Source of the DNA: Lactiplantibacillus modestisalitolerans
GTDB lineage: Bacteria; Bacillota; Bacilli; Lactobacillales; Lactobacillaceae
DNA length: 64,000 bases
Reading direction: 5' to 3'
NCBI RefSeq assembly: GCF_005405425.1
Contig: NZ_BJEA01000004.1
Coordinates: 124,001-188,000 of the forward strand
The notes under the pieces: model-generated
Told to the model about the DNA's origin: nothing
What the model saw: the letters and a program-made list of their open reading frames with translations, nothing else
Database searches by the model: none
Program-made: the position numbers and the translations under genes
In this document: piece after piece, positions 55,959 to 64,000 of the stretch
Position numbering within the stretch: position 1 is the stretch's first letter
Layout: each line of letters opens with the position of its first letter

Positions 55959-56955
55959 ACGATTGAAAGTTGAGGCCCAGGCAACGCTGTTTGAGACGTT
56001 AGCCGATTTATTGAAGAACGGGTTTTCGTTACGAGACGCGTTGCAATTTGTGATTGACGTTCGGGGGACGGCCTTTCAGTGTTTAAAGCCGGCTTGTCAG
56101 CAGTTGGCTGCCGGGGAAGGCTTGGCGGACGCCCTGCAACCGTACGTTGCCGTAGATTTATATTATCAACTATTGATTGCTGAAACCCACGGCCAACTCA
56201 TGGCGACGTTAATTAAGGCTAGTCAACTGATGCGAACGCGCGTCAAGCAAGTGAAGCAGGTCCGGCGGTTACTACAATACCCGCTGATCTTAATTGTGAT
56301 TTTAGGATTGATCATGGCCGTGATCAAGGTTGCCATTTTACCTAATTTTGGGCAGATGGAACCGACGCCAGCTGCACCCAGTCCAAATACCGCAGCCCTG
56401 CAGCTAGGACTGTTGGGGCTTGGTGGGTTAGCAGTGGTGGCCGGCGGGGCCCTAAGCTACTACCTTTATCGCTTACCAGTCCGCCGCCGCTTTTTATGGC
56501 TGGTTCGGCTACCAGTCATTGGCCGCTTAGCCCGGTTGTATTGTCACTACTATTTAACGTTTAACACGGGGATGCTCTTAAGCAGTGGCCTCGGACTACG
56601 GGGAATCTGTGAGGTGAGCCGCCAGTTTAAGCCGCAAGCGTTACTGCATCAGCAGGGTCAGTTCGTTGAGCAGCAGTTATTAGCGGGCGTTGCCTTGCGC
56701 GACATTGTCCAAAGTGATCCACTATTACCCGCGGAGCTGGCGGTTTTAATCCAAAAGGCGGACGCGCAGCCGGAACTAGGCCAAGCGCTGCTTTATCTGG
56801 CTGCCATTCAATACGAGCGCTTGATTAATGAACTAAATCGGATGATTGGCTGGATTCAGCCAACACTTTTCGTCATTATTGCCGGGAGCGTTATCGGCTT
56901 GTATTTAAACATGTTACTACCGATGTATCAAACAATGGGGGAGTTATTAAAATGA
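55897..56955 (+). CDS. comGB: Competence pseudopilus membrane platform ComGB
   Basis: GspF-family polytopic protein, 352 aa if the ATG at 55897 (after GGGGGCG) is used. It would overlap comGA by 62 nt and gain a basic N-terminus (RRRSLRKPKR). A TTG at 55963, 9 nt after AAGGAAG, would give 330 aa and is a real alternative. The two GspF repeats (ATLFETLADLLKNGFSLRDAL; YLTFNTGMLLSSGLGLRGICE) and three transmembrane helices are visible. Overlaps comGC by 4 nt. Confidence 0.88.
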   Translation: MNNWQLGVLRLPRRRSLRKPKRLKVEAQATLFETLADLLKNGFSLRDALQFVIDVRGTAFQCLKPACQQLAAGEGLADALQPYVAVDLYYQLLIAETHGQLMATLIKASQLMRTRVKQVKQVRRLLQYPLILIVILGLIMAVIKVAILPNFGQMEPTPAAPSPNTAALQLGLLGLGGLAVVAGGALSYYLYRLPVRRRFLWLVRLPVIGRLARLYCHYYLTFNTGMLLSSGLGLRGICEVSRQFKPQALLHQQGQFVEQQLLAGVALRDIVQSDPLLPAELAVLIQKADAQPELGQALLYLAAIQYERLINELNRMIGWIQPTLFVIIAGSVIGLYLNMLLPMYQTMGELLK

Positions 56956-57033
56956 CAACGTTAATGAAACGCGTTTTAAAGCCAACGACAACGACGATGC
57001 ATAAAGGGTTTACGCTGATCGAAATGGTCATCT
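56952..57033 (+). pseudogene. comGC: comGC 5' fragment, cut by prophage insertion
   Basis: Major competence pseudopilin. Only the first 27 codons fit the family: a basic leader followed by the prepilin peptidase motif KGFTLIEMVI. From residue 28 the sequence changes to STRKNSSKK-like phage DNA and the hydrophobic core of the pilin is gone. The frame stays open to 57257 as an artificial fusion that runs antisense to the integrase gene. The rest of comGC and comGD onward should lie beyond the right end of the prophage, outside the window. Confidence 0.85.
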
Positions 57034-57062
57034 CTAAAACTCGCAAGAATTCCAGCAAAAAG
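57020..57062. other. Left attachment junction (attL) of the prophage
   Basis: The host/phage boundary falls between the codons for MVI (57025-57033) and the stop of the integrase gene at 57063. Crossover by a serine integrase would leave a 2-nt to few-nt common core here. The exact core cannot be placed without the right junction. Confidence 0.65.
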
Positions 57063-58840
<1,778 letters not shown>

Positions 58841-58853
58841 TTTAGTTACCTCC

Positions 58854-59735
58854 TTAGTAAACCGTATGGTAGTAGTACTTAGGTTTAGTTTTGATAGTTT
58901 GGCCCGCGTAAAGTTCGGTGCCTTTGTCACCCAAACCGTCTTTATATACGTGAGTAATACCCGTACTGCTATCATCTAGCCGGTACAGCATGCCGTAGTC
59001 GGTCTTCCAGCCGTAAGCCATGCCGTCTGGAGTTTCAGTTGATGAGTAAGCCGAACCGACATACTTTTGCAAGGTCTGCACGTCTTTTTGACCAAAAGCC
59101 TTAGCGAATGATTTTAGCTGGTCGGCCTTATTGCTGGACGATTCTTTTTTAGCCTTGTTTTTGGCGTCGATTTGTTTCTGGATTGAATCTGGCGACCCGC
59201 TAAATAGTTTGCCGTCGTCGTTTAGTGCCAAGTAATCATCACCGTATGATAAGTTACCGGATATATCGCTATCAGGCTTGCCGATGATTTTAACGATTTC
59301 AGATTTAGTCATGCCAAGCTTGATCTTGCTAAAATCGTAGGTCTTTTTTTGGGATTCAGATTTTTTCTTCGATTCTTTGCTGCTGGCTTTTTTCTCGGTG
59401 TGTTTAACCTTCGACTGCTTAGTGTCTGCTGAATTCTTGGCTTTAGTTTTGCTTTTATAGGACGATGCAGTTCGCTTTTTGCTACTTGATTTTTTGCTGC
59501 TAGCCCGCTTGCTAGTGTTAGTTTTGGCGGTGTCGGCTTCGCTCGTGGTTTTTTCAGCAGGGAAGGCTGTCCCAAGAACCATAGTTAGTACGACCATCGC
59601 CAAAAGCGACAGCCACATACTGCGCAGATAGCGCTTCGTACCGGTGTGACGAAGTTTTCCCAGTAGCCAGCGAACGAAAAAGTAAGCGGCCGCCAGAAGG
59701 CTAGCCAAAATTAAAAGTGTTATAAAAGTACTCAT
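58854..59735 (-). CDS. Prophage membrane protein with Lys/Ser-rich linker and SmpA-like domain
   Basis: 293 aa. Two N-terminal transmembrane segments (about residues 5-22 and 40-58), then ~75 residues of Ser/Lys/Thr repeats (SKRASSKKSSSKKRTASSYK). A domain with IKLGMTKSEIVKIIGKPDSDI resembles SmpA/BLIP-like folds, and a C-terminal region of ~80 residues contains GMAYGWKTDYGMLYRLDD. RBS GGAGGAG. It sits in the lysogeny operon between immA and int, a slot often used for lysogenic conversion or superinfection-exclusion genes. Function unknown. Confidence 0.75.
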   Translation of the reverse strand: MSTFITLLILASLLAAAYFFVRWLLGKLRHTGTKRYLRSMWLSLLAMVVLTMVLGTAFPAEKTTSEADTAKTNTSKRASSKKSSSKKRTASSYKSKTKAKNSADTKQSKVKHTEKKASSKESKKKSESQKKTYDFSKIKLGMTKSEIVKIIGKPDSDISGNLSYGDDYLALNDDGKLFSGSPDSIQKQIDAKNKAKKESSSNKADQLKSFAKAFGQKDVQTLQKYVGSAYSSTETPDGMAYGWKTDYGMLYRLDDSSTGITHVYKDGLGDKGTELYAGQTIKTKPKYYYHTVY

Positions 59736-59752
59736 TTAATCTCCTCCAAAAT

Positions 59753-60160
59753 TTACCCCTTTAGCGGCACCCCGTATTGATATGCTAGTTCTTGATATGA
59801 CCCCGGCACCCGGTTGTTGTCTTCTATAAAAAGTAGCCCCATTAATGCTACCGAAAATTTATCCGCTTCTGTTTCCAGTTTTGAGTGCCCATGCCGGTTA
59901 GTTGTGTAGTATCCAACCAAATCTTCTTGCAAGATGACGTGGCCCAATTCGTGGCCCATCGTAAAGTTGCGAATCGGTTTATGCTTGATTCGGCTATTTA
60001 GTAAGACGATTGGACTATGTCCGTCATAGATTGTTTTACCAAGCGGGTGTGGACCAAGCGTTGACCATTCAACCTGCACATTTAGCTTATCAGCGATTAT
60101 AAACGGGTCGGCAGTCCCGTAGCGCTGAACAATCATTTTAACCACATTATCAATTTTCAC
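59753..60160 (-). CDS. ImmA/IrrE-family metallopeptidase
   Basis: 135 aa. The zinc motif HELGHVILQE is present with downstream acidic residues (ETEADKFSVALMGL). ImmA-type proteases cleave the phage repressor upon DNA damage, so this is the likely induction switch. GTG at 60160 is better spaced from AAGGGG than the TTG one codon upstream. It follows the repressor gene by 12 nt. Confidence 0.88.
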   Translation of the reverse strand: MKIDNVVKMIVQRYGTADPFIIADKLNVQVEWSTLGPHPLGKTIYDGHSPIVLLNSRIKHKPIRNFTMGHELGHVILQEDLVGYYTTNRHGHSKLETEADKFSVALMGLLFIEDNNRVPGSYQELAYQYGVPLKG

Positions 60161-60172
60161 CAAACCAACCCC

Positions 60173-60535
60173 TTATTTATGCTGATGGCGCTTCCAGAAA
60201 ATGGTCGCTGTCGCCACGCGCAATTGTTGTTTTTCGTCTTCTGTTAAGTGCTCGCCATCATAAGTCATTGATCCTTCGTTGGCGTCTAAAAACTCATGTA
60301 AGTCATGCGTATCCTTAGCAGTAGCCCATTCAGGAGTTGCGTCGACGCCCAAAAGATAATCCACAGTCACTCCAAAATATTGAGCTAATTTCATTAAAGA
60401 TTTCGTATCAGGTTCCCGAGTGCCGTTCTCATAGCCTGATATAGATGCTTTAGAGACGCTTAGAATTTTCCCGAGCTGTTCCTGATTAATTTTGCGTTTT
60501 TTTCGTAATTCACGTATTCGTGTTCCTAAAGACAT
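60173..60535 (-). CDS. CI-like XRE-family phage repressor
   Basis: 120 aa. Helix-turn-helix domain GTRIRELRKKRKINQEQLGKILSVSKASISGYENGTREPD, then MKLAQYFGVTVDYLLGVD. The short C-terminal region lacks a LexA-type self-cleavage domain, consistent with control by the adjacent ImmA protein. Divergent from the Cro-like gene across an operator region. Confidence 0.9.
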   Translation of the reverse strand: MSLGTRIRELRKKRKINQEQLGKILSVSKASISGYENGTREPDTKSLMKLAQYFGVTVDYLLGVDATPEWATAKDTHDLHEFLDANEGSMTYDGEHLTEDEKQQLRVATATIFWKRHQHK

Positions 60536-60561
60536 AAATTCACACCTCGTTTATAGTTTTG

Positions 60562-60590
60562 ATTGTAATGTTTACAGAATGTAAACACAA
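60562..60590 (-). promoter_or_regulatory. Lysogeny promoter (repressor operon)
   Basis: On the minus strand TTGTGT, 17-nt spacer, TACAAT. The perfect operator at 60570-60586 falls in the spacer, so the repressor would autoregulate. Confidence 0.6.
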
Positions 60591-60674
60591 TGAAAATAAA
60601 AAAAGTTCACAAAATGTAGATTTTAATGTTTACAAAAAGTAAATTCGTTGTTATAATGTTAACATAAAGTAAAG
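60570..60674. promoter_or_regulatory. Operator array of the CI/Cro switch
   Basis: Four sites of the form GTTTAC-N5-GTAAAC: 60570-60586 (perfect palindrome), 60605-60621 (GTTCAC..GTAGAT), 60628-60644 (GTTTAC..GTAAAT) and 60658-60674 (GTTAAC..GTAAAG). The third overlaps the -35 and the fourth adjoins the -10 of the cro promoter. A further related site lies after cro at 60895-60911 (GTTTAC..GTAGAC). Confidence 0.75.
60629..60657 (+). promoter_or_regulatory. Lytic promoter for the Cro-like gene
   Basis: TTTACA (60629-60634), 17-nt spacer, TATAAT (60652-60657), both elements covered or flanked by operators. Confidence 0.75.
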
Positions 60675-60691
60675 AAAGGAAGTGGAACAGC

Positions 60692-60892
60692 ATGGCAACT
60701 GATTTGAAAAGAATTCGCGAATCAAAAGGAATAACCCAAGCTAAATTAGCTCGAAAAATCGGAATCACAAGAGGCTACTATTCAATGATTGAAAGCGGCA
60801 AACGTGGTGGTAAAAATGGTGTTAGCTATTCACTTGCAATTAAGATTGCTTCAGCGTTAGATTCGAAACCTGATGATATTTTTTTACATTAA
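60692..60892 (+). CDS. Cro-like XRE-family regulator
   Basis: 66 aa, a single helix-turn-helix domain (DLKRIRESKGITQAKLARKIGITRGYYSMIESGKR) and no other domain. First gene of the lytic direction, preceded by AAGGAAGTGG. Expected to compete with the CI-like repressor at the operators. Confidence 0.88.
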   Translation: MATDLKRIRESKGITQAKLARKIGITRGYYSMIESGKRGGKNGVSYSLAIKIASALDSKPDDIFLH

Positions 60893-60974
60893 TAGTTTAC
60901 TTTTTGTAGACTTTTAGCCGATTATCATCTAATAAGTAAACTTATTGTTAACTATATTGTATAGAACATCTCTT

Positions 60975-60998
60975 GCAAGAATCGATTTTATTCTTGCG
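60975..60998 (+). other. Hairpin before the third phage regulator gene
   Basis: GCAAGAAT/ATTCTTGC perfect 8-bp stem with a 7-nt loop, 20 nt before the next start codon. No T run follows, so it is a leader hairpin rather than a terminator. Confidence 0.5.
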
Positions 60999-61017
60999 AC
61001 ATTCAGGGGGATACGAA

Positions 61018-61533
61018 ATGCGTAACAGATTTAGTGAAGAGTTGGCGCTGGTTCTTAAGCGCAAGGATGGGTACAGCCAAAGTGAGGTTGCTAAAAAAAC
61101 CTTCTACTCAGAAAGTACCATATCAAGAATCGTGACTGGGTTAAAGAAAGCAGACCCGCAAACGCGTTGGACGTTAGCTAACGTGATTAACGATCTTCGA
61201 TTGAGTTACACGGCAGCTAGTGAGAGTTATGGAACGATTTCGTTCCAACGTGACCGCAAGCGTAAGGACGATGTGTTCTCGGCGTTGGTTAAACAGCGAA
61301 CCGAGCAAGGCGAACGAGAGAAGCTGGAACCGGAGTTTGAAACGGCCATCACGACCGAACCAAGGTTCCGGACGCCCGAACAGAACCAAGTGATTGAGCG
61401 GTACCCGCGCGAATATATCGAAGAGATAAGCGCCGAGATTACCGCACTGATAGAGCAAGCCGAGTATGCCGGCATACCGATGAACCATCTTCAACAGGTT
61501 ATCGATGAGGTAAACGACAGTACCGGCGGTTAA
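61018..61533 (+). CDS. Phage protein with N-terminal helix-turn-helix
   Basis: 171 aa. The region SEELALVLKRKDGYSQSEVAKKTFYSESTISRIVTG looks like a helix-turn-helix with operator-binding potential. The rest is charged, with a predicted helical C-terminus (EYIEEISAEITALIEQAEYAG). ATG at 61018 follows AGGGGG. The early-gene position suggests a second regulator. A longer TTG start at 60973 is possible but would place the start within the hairpin. Confidence 0.75.
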   Translation: MRNRFSEELALVLKRKDGYSQSEVAKKTFYSESTISRIVTGLKKADPQTRWTLANVINDLRLSYTAASESYGTISFQRDRKRKDDVFSALVKQRTEQGEREKLEPEFETAITTEPRFRTPEQNQVIERYPREYIEEISAEITALIEQAEYAGIPMNHLQQVIDEVNDSTGG

Positions 61534-61546
61534 AGGGGGTGTAAAG

Positions 61547-61732
61547 ATGCGACGCACACTAGGACATATCACAGCAGTTGACCATCAGTTTTTAGATGGA
61601 TCACAGCACAGCGATGTTGAATTTGAGAACCATATTGACGTGTTAAGTGAACAAGCGTTCACGCTACCGGGTTTTAAAGACGGGATTAAGCGTATCTACA
61701 TGATACAGGCAAAGCAGAAGGAGGTAAGCTAG
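61547..61732 (+). CDS. Hypothetical phage protein, 61 aa
   Basis: Not recognised. Soluble, with acidic and aromatic residues (DHQFLDGSQHSDVEFENHIDVL). RBS AAAGGGGGTG precedes the ATG, and the next gene begins at the base after its stop. Confidence 0.65.
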   Translation: MRRTLGHITAVDHQFLDGSQHSDVEFENHIDVLSEQAFTLPGFKDGIKRIYMIQAKQKEVS

Positions 61733-61876
61733 ATGATTGTAATTCCAGATGCCATCGCATACCCGATCTTATCGGCCACCATAACTTGGCTAGTGACATT
61801 TGGTTGGATTAAGCGTCGTGAACTATTTGGCGATGATGAGGAGGTATCGCATGATAAAAAGAACCGGCGTTCGTAA
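61733..61876 (+). CDS. Hypothetical phage membrane peptide, 47 aa
   Basis: Begins directly after the preceding stop codon; GGAGG at 61720-61724 serves as RBS. One hydrophobic segment (AIAYPILSATITWLVTFGWI) is followed by a charged end (KRRELFGDDEEVSHDKKNRRS). Its 3' end overlaps the next gene by 26 nt. Probably a small inner-membrane protein. Confidence 0.6.
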   Translation: MIVIPDAIAYPILSATITWLVTFGWIKRRELFGDDEEVSHDKKNRRS

Positions 61877-62027
61877 ATTTGGGTACAAAAAAAGCTGTTC
61901 AAGTATTGGCAGTACTTACACAGCTAAAACCGATATGAATTTTATTTTCGATTACTATTCTACTCCGAAGTTAGGAGTTAGACAACAAATTAAATATTTA
62001 ATCAGGAGGATTACAAAATGGATTTAG
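61851..62027 (+). CDS. Hypothetical phage protein, 58 aa
   Basis: Basic, soluble (MIKRTGVRKFGYKKSCSSIG). ATG follows GAGGAGGT inside the preceding gene. It overlaps the next gene by 10 nt, in keeping with a tightly packed early operon. Not recognised. Confidence 0.6.
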   Translation: MIKRTGVRKFGYKKSCSSIGSTYTAKTDMNFIFDYYSTPKLGVRQQIKYLIRRITKWI

Positions 62028-62473
62028 TAAAACAACTTGATGCACTTAATCAGGCCGAGGATGCCTTGAAGATGGCAGGCCCCGATGAGCCAGAAGAAAT
62101 TTGGTACACCTACTGGACACGCGGTTATGCGCCACAAGATGAAGTTGAAGATGAGGCAAACTTCTTAGAGCCCGAGAGTTCGTACGACAAAGCAGATTTG
62201 TTTGATGAGTATCTAAGCTACAACGATTCTAAACAGTGGTTAAAGGACATGCAGGCCGAATTCAACGACTACACTTGCGATTATGAATTGATGATTGACG
62301 GCACAGCAATTCTTTTCCAAGGCGCGCCCAACTACGAGCCGATGGACAAGGAAGATTCGCCAGCATGGGCTGAAATGGTGCAGACGTTCGGCAAGGCCTG
62401 CTTGTGGGACGAGCTACTCAAATTGGTAGACCAAGAAACGTTGATGGAACGCCTCGGGTACTACCGAGTTTAG
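62018..62473 (+). CDS. Hypothetical phage protein, 151 aa, acidic
   Basis: Strongly acidic, rich in Asp/Glu and Trp (GPDEPEEIWYTYWTRGYAPQDE; PAWAEMVQTFGKACLWDELL). ATG follows AGGAGG. It directly precedes recT. Acidic small proteins in this position can mimic DNA and inhibit host nucleases, but nothing in the sequence proves that here. Confidence 0.7.
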   Translation: MDLVKQLDALNQAEDALKMAGPDEPEEIWYTYWTRGYAPQDEVEDEANFLEPESSYDKADLFDEYLSYNDSKQWLKDMQAEFNDYTCDYELMIDGTAILFQGAPNYEPMDKEDSPAWAEMVQTFGKACLWDELLKLVDQETLMERLGYYRV

Positions 62474-62483
62474 GAGGGACGGC

Positions 62484-63422
62484 ATGAGTAACGAATTAGT
62501 AGCGACAGTAAACCAAAATATCGTAGATATGAAGCAGAACGAGGGGCTTTCCCTTCCGCCGGATTACTCGGTGGGTAACGCACTCAACAGTGCCTACCTT
62601 ACCTTAAGCGATTCAACAAAAGGAAAAAGCCTGCTTGACAAGTGTGACCAAGGTTCAGTTATCAAAGCCTTGATGAACATGGCGATTCAAGGGCTTAGCC
62701 CAGCCAAGAACCAATGCTACTTTATCCCGTATGGGAATCAACTGGTAATGCAGCGTAGCTACTTCGGATCAATCAGCGTAGTTAAGCGACTATCGAACGT
62801 AAAGGATATTGACGCCCAGATTATCCACAAGGACGATACCTTCAAAATCGGCGGTGAGAACGGCCGGCTGGTAGTAAAGGAGTTCGAACCAAGCTTTGAG
62901 AACCTCGACAAGCCAATCGTTGGCGCCTTTGCATGGGTTGAAAACAACGACGGTGACCGGACTTACACAGTGATGACCAAGAAAGACATTGATACCAGCT
63001 GGGGGCATTCGCGGAACAAGAAAGTGCAGAACGAATTTCCCGAAGAAATGGCCAAGCGAACTGTGATCAACCGTGCGGCGAAGTTCTATATTAACTCTAG
63101 CTCGGATAACGACCTCTTCGTGCAAGCCGTAAACGACACCACCAGCGCCGAATACGATAACGACAGTAGAAAGGACGTTACGCCCGCTAAACGCTCACTA
63201 ACGGCAGATTTGGCGGAGAATAAGCCAACCCAGACGCAAGTGGAGCCTAAACCAGCGCCCGAGCCAGAAACAAAGCCGGAACCTAAAGCGGAACCAGCCA
63301 AGCCAACAGAGCCAGCAAAGGAGGCTAAAACTGATGATCAAGAACCTACCACAGCAACAGCAGACGACGACCAAGCCAACCAAGAAAGTATTTTCGACAA
63401 CCTTAACAAACTTAACGCCTAA
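62484..63422 (+). CDS. recT: RecT-family single-strand annealing protein
   Basis: Phage recombinase, 312 aa. The family core is visible: GNALNSAYLTLSD, IKALMNMAIQGLSPAKNQCYFIPYGNQLVMQRSYFG, and KRTVINRAAKFYINSSSD. The C-terminal ~80 residues are a Pro/Ala/Glu/Lys-rich tail (PKPAPEPETKPEPKAEP). RBS GGAGGG. The downstream nuclease overlaps its end and probably supplies the resected DNA. Confidence 0.93.
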   Translation: MSNELVATVNQNIVDMKQNEGLSLPPDYSVGNALNSAYLTLSDSTKGKSLLDKCDQGSVIKALMNMAIQGLSPAKNQCYFIPYGNQLVMQRSYFGSISVVKRLSNVKDIDAQIIHKDDTFKIGGENGRLVVKEFEPSFENLDKPIVGAFAWVENNDGDRTYTVMTKKDIDTSWGHSRNKKVQNEFPEEMAKRTVINRAAKFYINSSSDNDLFVQAVNDTTSAEYDNDSRKDVTPAKRSLTADLAENKPTQTQVEPKPAPEPETKPEPKAEPAKPTEPAKEAKTDDQEPTTATADDDQANQESIFDNLNKLNA

Positions 63423-64000
63423 TAATTATTACGACCGCTGGACAGATAAGAAGTATATGTCGCCGACCTGGTTTAAGAAGTTTCTAGCTTGCGAGGCGGA
63501 GGCGTTGGCTGAGCTTACCGGCAAGTGGCAGCCAGTACGGGACCCAACCGCCTTACTGGTTGGTAACTGGCTACACAGCTACTTTGAGAGCAAAGCAGCG
63601 CACGAGCAATTCAAGGCGGAACATCCCGAGGCACTTTCAAGCCGTGGCCCAACCAAGGGCCACCTCAAAGCCAGTTTTAAAGTAGCGGACGAGATGATCA
63701 AGGCGCTTAAATCGGACGAAAGTTTTAACCAACTTTATCAAGGCGACAAAGAAGTGATTGTGACCGGCAAGATTGGCGGCTACCTGTGGAAGGGCAAGAT
63801 TGATTGCTTGAACCTTGAACGCGGCTACTTCGCCGACTTGAAGACGACAATCGACATCTACAAGGGTTACTGGAACCCAGACACTAGAGAGCGCGAGCCG
63901 TTCGTGTATGCGTATAACTATCAACTACAAATGGCGGTATATCAAGAATTGATTAAGCAGCGGTTCGGCGTGGAGTGCAAGCCGTATATCGTGGCTGTAA
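63334..64000 (+). CDS. PD-(D/E)XK-type phage nuclease (cut by window end)
   Basis: ATG at 63334 follows AAAGGAGG within recT, so the genes overlap by 89 nt. Visible ~222 residues include WKGKIDCLNLERGYFADLKTT, where the Asp and Asp-x-Lys of a YqaJ/RecB-like nuclease core fall, and a later Gln in YNYQLQMAVYQ typical of this fold. The partner of RecT in phage recombination. The reading frame is open at the window edge; the C-terminus is missing. Confidence 0.85.
   Translation, partial: MIKNLPQQQQTTTKPTKKVFSTTLTNLTPNNYYDRWTDKKYMSPTWFKKFLACEAEALAELTGKWQPVRDPTALLVGNWLHSYFESKAAHEQFKAEHPEALSSRGPTKGHLKASFKVADEMIKALKSDESFNQLYQGDKEVIVTGKIGGYLWKGKIDCLNLERGYFADLKTTIDIYKGYWNPDTREREPFVYAYNYQLQMAVYQELIKQRFGVECKPYIVAV

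Noticed and set aside
60936-60952. Additional operator GTAAAC-N5-GTTAAC after cro
   Set aside because: Half-sites are in the opposite arrangement to the other operators, so it may be coincidental in AT-rich DNA.

Overview
The window looks like a chromosome segment of a Gram-positive lactic acid bacterium of the family Lactobacillaceae. The gene order (minCD, T-box amino-acid ABC transporter, aspartokinase, M16 peptidase pair, rodZ-pgsA-cinA-recA-rny-ymdB-mutSL, ruvAB-queA-tgt-yajC, alaS-ireB-ruvX-yrzB, mutS2-trxA, murI-rdgB, dapH and deacetylase, pepQ/ccpA, yebC, comG) and the protein sequences most resemble the Lactiplantibacillus plantarum group. The genus is an inference from memory of that gene order; the species cannot be fixed by reading alone. 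TTG and GTG starts are common, and most calls were settled by AGGAGG-type ribosome binding sites. No tRNA, rRNA, CRISPR array or intact insertion sequence was seen.

Layout. 1-5.4 kb: end of minC, minD, a T-box leader with a duplicated antiterminator/terminator module, a three-gene amino-acid ABC transporter, and aspartokinase on the minus strand. 5.6-12.5 kb: ymfF-ymfH-rodZ-pgsA-cinA, then recA behind a LexA-type SOS box. 12.7-20 kb: rny, ymdB, mutS, mutL. 20.2-27.1 kb: yfhO, a 379-nt structured non-coding element, a minus-strand orphan, ruvAB, queA. 27.3-32.6 kb: tgt, yajC, SOS-linked dinB, nrnA, a DEAD-box helicase. 32.6-35.5 kb: T-box leader and alaS, followed by a second copy of the 379-nt element. 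36.1-45.6 kb: ireB-ruvX-yrzB, zapA-mutS2, trxA, yslB, murI-rdgB-phosphodiesterase, a CBS protein, lysine/diaminopimelate genes. 45.8-54.8 kb: mscS-type channel, envelope small proteins, aldo-keto reductase, pepQ/ccpA divergon with a perfect cre site, a TIM-barrel/DsrE pair, yebC, a ribokinase-like gene. 55-57.03 kb: comGA, comGB and the first 27 codons of comGC.

At about 57.03 kb the comG operon is cut inside comGC by a prophage that runs past the window end. Its left arm carries a large serine integrase, a frameshifted YbjQ-like gene, a two-helix membrane protein, an ImmA-type protease, a CI-type repressor, a divergent Cro-like protein with a set of GTTTAC-N5-GTAAAC operators, small early genes, RecT, and a PD-(D/E)XK nuclease cut by the window end. 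Insertion removes the major competence pseudopilin, so this cell should be unable to build a ComG pilus unless the prophage excises.

The most novel-looking item is the pair of about 379-nt elements (23339-23717 and 35591-35969). They align without gaps, their ends pair with each other, several differences between copies preserve pairing through G-U wobbles, and neither holds a conserved reading frame. They look like paralogous structured RNAs. Other points of interest are the tandem T-box module with different tRNA-discriminator-contacting bases, the comGC attachment site, the A7 frameshift in the phage YbjQ-like gene, a family of palindromic intergenic repeats, and similar ADSAADSE-like tails on RecA, YajC and a YtxH-like protein.
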